Assembly: GCF_025822605.1 (NCBI RefSeq) | Contig: NZ_JACKTY010000033.1 | Location: forward strand, 310,509-374,508 | Reading direction: 5' to 3' | Source of the DNA: Mycolicibacterium komossense | GTDB lineage: Bacteria > Actinomycetota > Actinomycetes > Mycobacteriales > Mycobacteriaceae | DNA length: 64,000 nucleotides | Part shown: positions 1 to 8,136 of the stretch, piece by piece | How the letters are laid out: every line of letters starts with the position of its first letter | Numbering within the stretch: position 1 is the first letter of the stretch | The notes under the pieces: generated by a model | What the model was told of the DNA's origin: nothing | Database searches by the model: none | Seen by the model: the letters and a program-made list of their open reading frames with translations, nothing else | Made by a program: the position numbers and the translations under genes

Positions 1-59
1 CGGTGATCAGCGACTGGTCCGAGAACGTCGAGTCGCTGACCGGATTTCACGAGCGCTAA
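1..59 (+). CDS. acyP: Acylphosphatase C-terminus (partial)
   Basis: Only the last 18 codons are present; the gene starts before the window. The readable tail ends in SLTGFHER before a TAA. Acylphosphatases hydrolyse acyl-phosphate bonds and usually end in a strand of the form G-x-x-GF-x-x-R, which this fits. In mycobacteria acyP lies directly upstream of smc in the same orientation, and smc follows here after 51 bp. The call rests on this short tail plus synteny; the catalytic Arg/Asn region lies outside the window. Confidence 0.55.
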   Translation, partial: VISDWSENVESLTGFHER

Positions 60-110
60 CCCCCCGAGGCTGCGAGAACATGCGGCACGGCGCCGGTACG
101 CTGGCACGCC

Positions 111-3100
111 ATGCACCTCAAGAGTCTGACGCTGAAGGGCTTCAAATCCTTCGCTTCACCGACGACTCTGCGCTTCGAGCCGGGGATCACCTGCGTCGTC
201 GGGCCCAACGGCTCCGGTAAGTCCAATGTCGTCGATGCCCTGACCTGGGTGATGGGCGAGCAGGGCGCCAAGGCGCTGCGTGGCGGAAAGATGGAAGATG
301 TCATCTTCGCCGGGACATCGTCACGCGCACCGCTGGGTCGCGCCGAGGTCACGGTCACGATCGACAACTCTGACAACGCCCTGCCGATCGAATACTCCGA
401 GGTGTCGATCACCCGGCGCATGTTCCGCGACGGCGCGGGCGAGTACGAGATCAACGGCAGCAGCTGCCGGCTGATGGACGTCCAGGAGCTGCTCAGTGAC
501 TCCGGTATCGGCCGGGAAATGCACGTCATCGTCGGTCAGGGGCGGCTGTCGCAGATCCTGGAATCGCGACCTGAAGACCGCCGCGCCTTCATCGAAGAGG
601 CCGCTGGTGTCCTCAAACACCGCAAGCGCAAGGAAAAGGCGGTCCGAAAACTCGAGTCGATGGCGGCCAACCTCGCCCGCTTGACCGACCTCACCACCGA
701 GTTGCGCCGCCAGCTCAAACCGCTGGGCCGTCAGGCCGAGATGGCTCGACGGGCCCAGACCATCCAGGCGGATCTGCGCGACGCGAAGCTGCGACTCGCC
801 GCCGACGATCTGGTCAAGCGTCAGGCCGAGTTCGACGGTGTCGGTGGCACCGAGGCGATGCTGCGCAAGGACCACGAGGAGGCGGTGACCCGGCTCGCTG
901 GGGCCACCGACGAACTGACTGCCCACGAGGCGGCGGTGGCCACACTCTCCGACCGGGCTGAGCGGGCCCAGCAGATGTGGTTCCGGCTCTCCGCACTGGC
1001 CGAGCGGGTCAGCGCGACGGTGCGCATCGCCAGGGAGCGCACCCAGCTGTTGGAGGCCGAACCGATGTCCTCGGGCGGCGCCGACCCCGAGGCGCTCGAC
1101 GCCGAGGCCGACGAGGTGGCCGCGCTCGAAGAGGAATTGCTTTTCGAGCTCGAGGAGGCTCGGATCCGTCTGGAGGATGCTCGCGCCGAACTGGTTGAAG
1201 CCGAACGGATCTCCACCGAGGCAGAGCGCGCTCACGTGGCCGCGGTGCGCGCCGAGGCCGACCGCCGGGAAGGGCTGGCACGGCTGACCGGCCAGGTGGA
1301 GACGATGCGGGCGCGTGTCGAATCGACCGACGAGCGGGTCGCCCGGCTGACCGAGGGCATCGAGGAAGCCGCCAACCGTGCTCAGCACGCTCAGGCCGAA
1401 TTCGAAACCGTGCAGAGCCGGGTCAGTGAGCTCGACCAGAGTGAGGTCGGCCTCGACGAGCAGCACGATCGCTCGGTGGCGGCACTGCGCCTGGCCGACG
1501 AGCGGGTGGCCGAACTGCTGGCCGGCGAACGCAGCGCCGAGCGGCAGGTCGCCTCTCTGCTGGCACGTATCGACGCTCTGGCCGTCGGCCTCGACCGCAA
1601 AGACGGTGCCGCGTGGCTGACCGAGAACCGTAGTGGTGCAGGCCTTTTCGGTACGGTGGCAAAACTTGTCAAGGTGCACTCGGGGTATGAGGCGGCGCTG
1701 GCCGCCGTGCTGGGTGCGGCCGCGGATGCAGTCGCCGCCGAGGACTCCGGTGCCGCGCGCTCCGCCGTCGCTGCGCTCAAAGATGCTGACGGCGGACGCG
1801 CCGCGATCGTCCTCGGCGACTGGCCGATGGGACACGATCAGGGTGTCGGGCAGCTGCCAGAGGGTGCCCGGTGGGCGGTGGATCTGCTGGACGTCCCCGC
1901 CCGCCTGCAGGGAGCGATGGCGGCGATGCTGGTCGGGGTCGCGGTGGTCGGAGACTTGCAGGCCGCGCTGGATATCGTTGCCGCGCAACCGAAGTTGCGG
2001 GCAGTCACCCTCGACGGCGATCTCGTCGGGGCGGGCTGGGTCAGCGGGGGATCGGACCGCAAACCCAGCACACTGGAAATCACCTCCGAAATCGCCAAGG
2101 CCCGCAGCGAACTGGCCGCCGCCGAGACCCAGGCCGCCGAGCTCACAGCTGCGCTCTCCGGTGCCGTGGCCGAGCAGTCGGCGCGTCAGGATGCGGCCGA
2201 ACAGGCCCTTGCCGCCCTCAACGAATCCGATGCGGCGATTGCCCAGATCTATGAGCAGCTGGGCCGGCTGGGCCACGACGCCCGGGTGGCCGACGACGAA
2301 TGGCGCCGACAGTTGCGTCAACGAGACGAGCTCGAAACCGGTCGCGCCCAGACCGTGCAGGAACTCACCGAGCTGGAGACCCGGCTGCGCAATGCCGAGG
2401 AGAACCGCACGGAGCTTGAGGACGAACCGATCGACCGGCAGGAGATGGTCGCCGCGGCCGAGGCCGCCCGCGCTGCCGAGGTCGAGGCCCGGCTGTCGGT
2501 TCGCACCGTCGAGGAACGAGCTAATGCCGTTCGTGGCCGGGCGGATTCGCTACGCCGGCAAGCCGCCGCCGAACGCGAGGCACGCGTGCGCGCTCAACGG
2601 GCCCGCGCCGCCCGCGAACATGCCGCAGCTGTCGCCGCCGTCGTCGCCGCCTCGGGGCGCGATGTCGCCGGCCGGCTGGCCGGGGTGGTCGCGGTGGCCT
2701 CGCAGACCCGGGATCAACTGGCCGCCGAACGTCAGCATCGAGCTGTAGCGATGACGGCGGCCCGCGAAGAAGTCGATTCGCTCAAGAATCGTATTGCCGC
2801 CCTGACGGATTCACTACACCGCGACGAAGTCGCCAAGGCGCAGGCGGCGATGCGCATCGAGCAGCTCGAGCAGGCGGTGCTGGACCAATTCGGTATGGCT
2901 GCAGCCGATCTGGTGGCCGAGTACGGACCGCAGACCTCGTTGCCCCCGACGGAGCTGGAGATGGCGGAGTACCAGCAGGCCCGCGAACGCGGTGAGCAGG
3001 TGACTGCCCCGGCGCCGATGCCCTTCGATCGGTCCACGCAGGAACGTCGTGCCAAACGCGCCGAACGCGAGCTGGCTGAGCTCGGCCGGGTCAACCCGCT

Positions 3101-3704
3101 GGCGCTCGAAGAGTTCGCCGCGTTGGAGGAGCGGTACAACTTCCTGTCCACCCAGCTCGAGGACGTCAAAGCCGCGCGCAAGGACCTGCTGGATGTTGTC
3201 GAGGACGTCGACGCGCGCATCCTGCAGGTGTTCGCCGAGGCCTACACCGACGTGGAACGTGAGTTCCGCGAGGTGTTTTCGTCGTTGTTCCCCGGTGGTG
3301 AAGGCAGGCTGCTGCTGACCGATCCTTCCGACATGCTGACCACCGGTGTCGAGGTCGAGGCCAGGCCCCCGGGTAAGAAGATCAAGCGGCTTTCACTGCT
3401 GTCCGGCGGTGAGAAGTCACTGACCGCCGTGGCGATGCTGGTGGCGATCTTCCGGGCTCGCCCGTCACCGTTCTACGTCATGGACGAGGTGGAGGCCGCG
3501 CTCGACGATGTGAACCTGCGCAGGCTGATCGGCCTGTTCGAGAAACTGCGGGAAAAGTCCCAGCTGATCGTGATCACCCACCAGAAGCCGACGATGGAGA
3601 TCGCCGACGCGCTCTACGGCGTCACCATGCAGGGCGACGGCATCACGACGGTGATCTCACAACGCCTGCGCGGGCAGGAACTGTTGTCCGGGTCGCCGGC
3701 CTAA
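111..3704 (+). CDS. smc: Chromosome segregation protein SMC
   Basis: Structural maintenance of chromosomes ATPase of 1197 residues, the usual size for bacterial SMC. It forms the condensin core with ScpA/ScpB and compacts and segregates the nucleoid. The N-terminal head has the Walker A motif GPNGSGKS near residues 32-39. Two long Ala/Glu/Arg-rich coiled coils (about 170-500 and 670-1010) flank a Gly/Val-rich hinge near 510-660. The C-terminal head carries the ABC signature LSGGEKSL and Walker B/D-loop VMDEVEAALDD. The ATG at 111 starts the conserved MHLKSLTLKGFKSFA. Its TAA stop overlaps the stop of the convergent isomerase gene by three bases (CTAA). Confidence 0.97.
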   Translation: MHLKSLTLKGFKSFASPTTLRFEPGITCVVGPNGSGKSNVVDALTWVMGEQGAKALRGGKMEDVIFAGTSSRAPLGRAEVTVTIDNSDNALPIEYSEVSITRRMFRDGAGEYEINGSSCRLMDVQELLSDSGIGREMHVIVGQGRLSQILESRPEDRRAFIEEAAGVLKHRKRKEKAVRKLESMAANLARLTDLTTELRRQLKPLGRQAEMARRAQTIQADLRDAKLRLAADDLVKRQAEFDGVGGTEAMLRKDHEEAVTRLAGATDELTAHEAAVATLSDRAERAQQMWFRLSALAERVSATVRIARERTQLLEAEPMSSGGADPEALDAEADEVAALEEELLFELEEARIRLEDARAELVEAERISTEAERAHVAAVRAEADRREGLARLTGQVETMRARVESTDERVARLTEGIEEAANRAQHAQAEFETVQSRVSELDQSEVGLDEQHDRSVAALRLADERVAELLAGERSAERQVASLLARIDALAVGLDRKDGAAWLTENRSGAGLFGTVAKLVKVHSGYEAALAAVLGAAADAVAAEDSGAARSAVAALKDADGGRAAIVLGDWPMGHDQGVGQLPEGARWAVDLLDVPARLQGAMAAMLVGVAVVGDLQAALDIVAAQPKLRAVTLDGDLVGAGWVSGGSDRKPSTLEITSEIAKARSELAAAETQAAELTAALSGAVAEQSARQDAAEQALAALNESDAAIAQIYEQLGRLGHDARVADDEWRRQLRQRDELETGRAQTVQELTELETRLRNAEENRTELEDEPIDRQEMVAAAEAARAAEVEARLSVRTVEERANAVRGRADSLRRQAAAEREARVRAQRARAAREHAAAVAAVVAASGRDVAGRLAGVVAVASQTRDQLAAERQHRAVAMTAAREEVDSLKNRIAALTDSLHRDEVAKAQAAMRIEQLEQAVLDQFGMAAADLVAEYGPQTSLPPTELEMAEYQQARERGEQVTAPAPMPFDRSTQERRAKRAERELAELGRVNPLALEEFAALEERYNFLSTQLEDVKAARKDLLDVVEDVDARILQVFAEAYTDVEREFREVFSSLFPGGEGRLLLTDPSDMLTTGVEVEARPPGKKIKRLSLLSGGEKSLTAVAMLVAIFRARPSPFYVMDEVEAALDDVNLRRLIGLFEKLREKSQLIVITHQKPTMEIADALYGVTMQGDGITTVISQRLRGQELLSGSPA

Positions 3705-4747
3705 AGACTGTCCAGCCCGCTCGCCTTCAGGGTCGCCAGATCACCCGCGCCGCAGCAGTGCAGGCAGATTGTCAGTTCTTCGATGAAGCGGCCCACCCAG
3801 TCCGTCACCGCCCCGGCGGACTGGATCGCCGCCGGCAGCAGCGGTCGCGAGATGGACACGGCATCGGCGCCCAGTGCGAGTGCCTTGGCGGCGTCCATCC
3901 CGGTGCGGATACCGCCAGAGGCGACCAGCGGCATACCCGGCAGGGTGGCCCTGCACTCCAACAGCGCCTGTGCGGTCGGAACGCCCCATTCGGCGAGCGC
4001 GGGATAGCGGACCTCGCCATAGCGGACCAGTTGCTCGACACGGGCCCAAGAGGTACCGCCCGCCCCTGCGACGTCGACGGCGGCGATCCGGCAGTCACGC
4101 AGCTGTGCGGCGGCGACCGCGCCGATGCCGTGGCCGACCTCTTTGAGGAGCACCGGGTAGCCGAATGTCTCGGCGAATGCCCGCAGCCGCGGTACCGACC
4201 CGGAGAAATCGGTGTCCCCGTCGGGCTGCACGGCTTCCTGCAGTGGGTTGGTGTGCACGGCGACAGCGTCGGCGCCGACCCGGCCCAGCGCCTTGGCCAG
4301 ATAGGGCACGATCGACTCCGAGAGTTGGGCCAGGCCGATGTTGCCGATCAGCAGGACATCGGGTGCGATGTCGCGGACCTCGAAGCTGGCGGTGGCCACC
4401 TCGTCGTCGAGCATGATGCGCTGCGAGCCCAGCATCATCGCGACACCGAGCTGCTGCGCTGCACCGGCCAGGTTGCGGTTGATCAGGCCGGAGAGTTCCG
4501 CGCCCCCGGTCATCGCGCCGACGAGGATCGGGGCCCGCAGCGTGGCGCCGAGGAATTCCGTCGTCAGATCCACCGCGGCCAGATTCGTCTGGGTGAGCGC
4601 GTTGTAGCGCAGCCGATACCGCTCGAAACCGGTGGTGACGTGGGTGTACTCGACCGCCTGGGTCAGGCAGACGTCGATATGACGCAGCTTGCGGACAGAG
4701 AGGGCGGCGTCGGTGAACTCGGGCTGCTCCGCTGGCTTTTTAGTCAT
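3701..4747 (-). CDS. fni: Type 2 isopentenyl-diphosphate delta-isomerase (FMN-dependent)
   Basis: Predicted 348-residue FMN/NADPH-dependent isomerase interconverting isopentenyl and dimethylallyl diphosphate in isoprenoid synthesis. The TIM-barrel family signatures are in order: AMTGG with NRNLAGAAQQLG (substrate/FMN region), LIGNIG, KEVGHGI, DVAGAGGTSW, and the C-terminal phosphate-binding ASGGIRTG followed by ALGADAVSISRP. An upstream in-frame start would add 27 unconserved residues, so the ATG at 4747 (MTKKPAEQ) is chosen; it leaves 28 bp to the divergent ftsY. The product ends with an unusual Cys pair (CLHCCGAGD). M. tuberculosis has a type 1 enzyme elsewhere and no gene here, so this is a lineage-specific insertion between smc and ftsY. 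Confidence 0.9.
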   Translation of the reverse strand: MTKKPAEQPEFTDAALSVRKLRHIDVCLTQAVEYTHVTTGFERYRLRYNALTQTNLAAVDLTTEFLGATLRAPILVGAMTGGAELSGLINRNLAGAAQQLGVAMMLGSQRIMLDDEVATASFEVRDIAPDVLLIGNIGLAQLSESIVPYLAKALGRVGADAVAVHTNPLQEAVQPDGDTDFSGSVPRLRAFAETFGYPVLLKEVGHGIGAVAAAQLRDCRIAAVDVAGAGGTSWARVEQLVRYGEVRYPALAEWGVPTAQALLECRATLPGMPLVASGGIRTGMDAAKALALGADAVSISRPLLPAAIQSAGAVTDWVGRFIEELTICLHCCGAGDLATLKASGLDSL

Positions 4748-4775
4748 CCCGTGGCTGCTTTGACAGGATGGCGGG

Positions 4776-6122
4776 GTGTCAGAAGGTCTGTGGGTCGCAA
4801 TCGGGGTTATCGCCGTTCTCGTCGTCATCGCTCTGTTGGTGGGGCTGGTGCGCTACCGACGGCGGCAAATCAGCATCACATCCGCCCCGGACAGTGCCAC
4901 ACCCGTGGACCGCTCGGGGGGATATACCGCGTCGTCGGGCATCACGTTCAGTGCGTCGGCGCCCACGCTGGCGCCGCCGAAAGAGCCCGTTGCGCAGCCG
5001 GAACGGATCGACACCACCGGGCTGCCCACTGTCGGCGACGACGCCACCATCCCGCGGGATGCGCCGAAGCGGTCGATCGCCGACGTCCAGCTTCCCGAAC
5101 CGGATGCCATCGCGCCAGCCGAGTCGCCTGCACCACCGGCACCACCGGTAGAAGCGCCGCCGCAGGAAGCGGCACCCCCAGCAGTCCAGCTGGACACCAT
5201 CGCGCCAACCGAAGGTCGCATCGATCGGCTGCGCGGCCGATTGGCCAAATCGCAGAACGCGCTCGGCCGCAGCGTGCTTGGCCTGCTCGGTGCCGGTGAT
5301 CTGGACGAGGATTCCTGGGACGAGATCGAGGATACGCTGCTGATCGCCGACCTGGGGCCGGTCGTCACCGCCTCGGTGATGGCGCAGCTGCGCAGCAAGC
5401 TGGCCGTCAGCGGCGCGCGCACCGGCGCCGACGCCCGCGCGGTGCTGCGAGCCGCGCTGATCGCCGAGCTCCAGCCCGAGCTGGACCGGTCGATCAAGGC
5501 GCTACCGCACGAGGACAAACCGTCGGTGCTCCTGGTCGTCGGCGTCAACGGCACCGGCAAGACCACCACCGTCGGCAAGCTGGCCCGCGTCCTGGTCGCC
5601 GACGGCCGCCGGGTCGTTCTCGGTGCGGCCGACACGTTCCGGGCCGCGGCCGCCGACCAGCTCCAGGCGTGGGGCTCGAGGGTTGGTGCGGAGGTCGTCA
5701 GGGGCGCCGAGGGAGCCGACCCGGCGTCGGTTGCCTTCGATGCGGTCGACAAGGGGATCGCGGCGGGCGCCGATGTGGTCGTGATCGACACCGCCGGCCG
5801 GCTGCACACCAAAACCGGTTTGATGGATGAGCTCGGCAAAGTCAAACGTGTGGTGAGTCGACGCGCGGCGGTCGACGAAGTGCTTCTGGTACTGGATGCC
5901 ACGATCGGGCAGAACGGTCTGGCGCAGGCACGGGTGTTCGCTGAGGTCGTCGAGATCACTGGTCTGGTGCTGACCAAGCTCGACGGCACAGCCAAGGGCG
6001 GCATCGTCTTCCGCGTGCAGCAGGAGCTGGGAGTGCCGGTCAAGCTCGTCGGTCTCGGCGAAGGACCCGACGATCTGGCGCCGTTCGAGCCGGCCGCGTT
6101 CGTCGATGCACTCCTGGGGTAA
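4776..6122 (+). CDS. ftsY: Signal recognition particle receptor FtsY
   Basis: SRP receptor GTPase of 448 residues, which docks SRP-ribosome complexes at the membrane for co-translational insertion. A single N-terminal membrane helix (residues about 5-25, IGVIAVLVVIALLVGLV) precedes RYRRR. An acidic Pro/Ala-rich linker (about 30-145) follows, then the N domain and the G domain with G1 GVNGTGKTTT, the DTFRAAAADQL motif, DTAGRLHTK, TKLDGTAKGG and the closing GLGEGPDDLAPF. The start is GTG at 4776, giving the conserved membrane anchor. It is syntenic with smc, but here separated from it by the opposite-strand isomerase gene. Confidence 0.97.
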   Translation: MSEGLWVAIGVIAVLVVIALLVGLVRYRRRQISITSAPDSATPVDRSGGYTASSGITFSASAPTLAPPKEPVAQPERIDTTGLPTVGDDATIPRDAPKRSIADVQLPEPDAIAPAESPAPPAPPVEAPPQEAAPPAVQLDTIAPTEGRIDRLRGRLAKSQNALGRSVLGLLGAGDLDEDSWDEIEDTLLIADLGPVVTASVMAQLRSKLAVSGARTGADARAVLRAALIAELQPELDRSIKALPHEDKPSVLLVVGVNGTGKTTTVGKLARVLVADGRRVVLGAADTFRAAAADQLQAWGSRVGAEVVRGAEGADPASVAFDAVDKGIAAGADVVVIDTAGRLHTKTGLMDELGKVKRVVSRRAAVDEVLLVLDATIGQNGLAQARVFAEVVEITGLVLTKLDGTAKGGIVFRVQQELGVPVKLVGLGEGPDDLAPFEPAAFVDALLG

Positions 6123-6184
6123 CCCGCGTCGGGATCAGTAAATAACGGGCCAGTTCACTCACGCGGACGTCAAAAACGCGACAT

Positions 6185-6200
6185 GTAACGTCCGCGAAAC
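6185..6200 (+). promoter_or_regulatory. GlnR box 1 upstream of amt
   Basis: The 16-bp GTAAC-GTCCGC-GAAAC fits the actinobacterial GlnR consensus GTnAC-n6-GnAAC exactly. It lies 126 bp before the amt start. GlnR activates amt-glnB-glnD under nitrogen limitation in mycobacteria and Streptomyces. Confidence 0.75.
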
Positions 6201-6216
6201 GAAGGTCGCCTACCCG

Positions 6217-6232
6217 TTCACATGAGCGAAAC
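6217..6232 (+). promoter_or_regulatory. GlnR box 2 upstream of amt
   Basis: TTCAC-ATGAGC-GAAAC differs from the GlnR consensus only at the first base. It starts 32 bp after box 1, about three helical turns, so two GlnR units could bind the same face of the DNA, as known for actinomycete amt promoters. Confidence 0.6.
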
Positions 6233-6325
6233 GCCACAGGTTCTTAGATGAAACAACGACTCAGCATTCTTCTGGCCTAGGTCGACGGTGCCTAACCGTG
6301 GCATGGGCAAAGGAGGAAATCGCGA

Positions 6326-7711
6326 GTGGACGGATTCCCGATACTGGGTCAACCGGATACCGGTGACACTGCATGGATGCTGGCTAGCGCTGCGCTAGTC
6401 CTGCTGATGACGCCAGGACTGGCGTTTTTCTACGGCGGCATGGTGCGTGCCAAGGGCGTGCTGAACATGCTGATGATGAGCATCAGCGCCATGGGTATCG
6501 TCACGGTGCTGTGGGTGCTGTACGGCTACTCGATGGCCTTTGGCAACGACGTCGGCAACTTCGTCGGCAACCCCATGCAGTACTGGGGCCTCAAGGGCCT
6601 CGTCGGGGGTAATGCGGCCGCCGCGGTCGCCGCCGATCCCAGCGCAGGCGTCGACGCGACTGCAGCCATTGACATTCCGCTCGCGGGAACGATTCCGCAG
6701 ACGGTCTTCGTCGTCTTCCAGCTGATGTTCGCGATCATCACCGTCGCCCTGGTTTCCGGTGCGGTAGCCGATCGTCTGAAGTTCGGCAGCTGGATCGCCT
6801 TCGCGGCACTGTGGGCGACGTTCGTCTACTTCCCGGTCGCACACTGGGTGTTCGCCTTCGATGGCTTCACCGGTGAGTACGGCGGCTGGATTGCCAACAA
6901 GCTCAAGGCAATCGACTTCGCAGGTGGTACGGCGGTTCACATCAACTCCGGTGTCGCCGGCCTGGCCCTGTGTCTGGTCCTCGGCAAGCGCAAAGGTTGG
7001 CCCGGCACTCCCATGCGGCCGCACAACCTGCCCTTCGTGATGCTCGGTGCCGGCCTGCTGTGGTTCGGCTGGTACGGGTTCAATGCCGGTTCCGCCGTCA
7101 GCTCGGGTGGTACCGCTGGCACGACGTTCCTGACCACGACCGTCGCCACTGCGGCGGCGATGCTGGCCTGGTTGCTGACGGAGAAGATTCGCGACGGCCA
7201 CGCCACCACACTCGGTGCGGCCTCGGGTATCGTCGCCGGCCTCGTTGTGATCACGCCCTCCTGTTCGTCGGTCAATGTGCTTGGTGCACTGGCGATCGGC
7301 GCAATCGGCGGTGTCCTGTGCGCCCTTGCCGTCGGCCTGAAGTTCAAGCTCGGCTTCGACGACGCGCTCGACGTGGTGGGCGTGCACATGATCGGTGGCC
7401 TCACCGGTACGCTGCTGATCGGTCTGTTTGCCACTCCGCAAGCACCGGCTGCGGTCGCAGGCCTGTTCTACGGAGGCGGTTTCGATCAGCTGTGGCGTCA
7501 GGCTGTCGGGGCGTTCGCGGTTATGGCTTATTCGTTCATCGTTACGACTATCTTGGCCTTCATCCTGAAGTTCACGATCGGTCTGCGACTCGATGAAGAG
7601 GCCGAGGTCAACGGCATCGACGAGGCGGAACACGCTGAGACCGGCTATGACTTCGCGACTGTGGGCAGCAGTTCGGTTCTCGGGCATCACCACCCCGGAG
7701 TGGAGGGTTAA
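6326..7711 (+). CDS. amt: Ammonium transporter Amt
   Basis: Ammonium/ammonia channel of 461 residues with about 11 membrane helices. Family landmarks are TPGLAFFYGGMVRAKGVLNM near the N-terminus, the pore histidine regions DFAGGTAVHINSG and DVVGVHMIGGLTGTLLIG, and the cytoplasmic tail that contacts the PII protein. The start is GTG at 6326, with a strong AGGAGG ribosome site ending about 10 bases upstream. glnB follows after 6 bp, giving the classic amt-PII pair in which PII gates the channel when nitrogen is plentiful. Two GlnR-type boxes precede the gene. The tail after residue 430 is acidic (EEAEVNGIDEAEHAE). Confidence 0.97.
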   Translation: MDGFPILGQPDTGDTAWMLASAALVLLMTPGLAFFYGGMVRAKGVLNMLMMSISAMGIVTVLWVLYGYSMAFGNDVGNFVGNPMQYWGLKGLVGGNAAAAVAADPSAGVDATAAIDIPLAGTIPQTVFVVFQLMFAIITVALVSGAVADRLKFGSWIAFAALWATFVYFPVAHWVFAFDGFTGEYGGWIANKLKAIDFAGGTAVHINSGVAGLALCLVLGKRKGWPGTPMRPHNLPFVMLGAGLLWFGWYGFNAGSAVSSGGTAGTTFLTTTVATAAAMLAWLLTEKIRDGHATTLGAASGIVAGLVVITPSCSSVNVLGALAIGAIGGVLCALAVGLKFKLGFDDALDVVGVHMIGGLTGTLLIGLFATPQAPAAVAGLFYGGGFDQLWRQAVGAFAVMAYSFIVTTILAFILKFTIGLRLDEEAEVNGIDEAEHAETGYDFATVGSSSVLGHHHPGVEG

Positions 7712-7717
7712 GGAAAT

Positions 7718-8056
7718 ATGAAGCTGATCACAGCAATCGTCAAGCCGTTCACGCTTGAAGACGTCAAGACCGGTCTGGAACAGACAGGTATCCTGGGCAT
7801 GACCGTCAGCGAGGTTCAGGGCTACGGACGCCAGAAGGGTCACACCGAGGTCTACCGTGGCGCCGAGTATTCGGTCGACTTCGTGCCGAAGGTCCGCGTG
7901 GAGGTGGTCGTAGATGATTCCGCCGTCGACAAAGTGGTGGATGTCATCGTCCAGGCTGCCCGCACCGGCAAGATCGGTGACGGCAAGGTTTGGGTCAGCC
8001 CGGTGGAAACTGTGGTCCGGGTTCGTACCGGTGAGCGTGGATCCGACGCTCTTTGA
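7718..8056 (+). CDS. glnB: Nitrogen regulatory protein PII (GlnB/GlnK)
   Basis: Trimeric PII signal protein of 112 residues that senses ATP/ADP and 2-oxoglutarate and controls Amt and nitrogen assimilation. The T-loop is intact: GYGRQKGHTEVYRGAEYSVD, with the modifiable tyrosine at position 51 (RGAEY). The C-terminal signature GKIGDGKVWV is present. In actinobacteria this tyrosine is adenylylated by GlnD, whose gene follows directly. The ATG at 7718 lies 6 bp after amt, with GGAAAT just upstream, so all three genes are probably one GlnR-controlled transcript. Confidence 0.97.
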   Translation: MKLITAIVKPFTLEDVKTGLEQTGILGMTVSEVQGYGRQKGHTEVYRGAEYSVDFVPKVRVEVVVDDSAVDKVVDVIVQAARTGKIGDGKVWVSPVETVVRVRTGERGSDAL

Positions 8057-8136
8057 GGCACAACAACTTCTGAACATCCTCGTTCGGGCAGCGCACCGAG
8101 TTGAGCGTTTTCGGTGACAGACCCGGGAGTATCGAG

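Noticed and set aside
321..2321. Long open frame (666 codons) antisense to smc
   Set aside because: It is the mirror of the smc coiled-coil codons in a high-GC gene; the translation is rich in Arg, Gly, His and Leu with no family resemblance.
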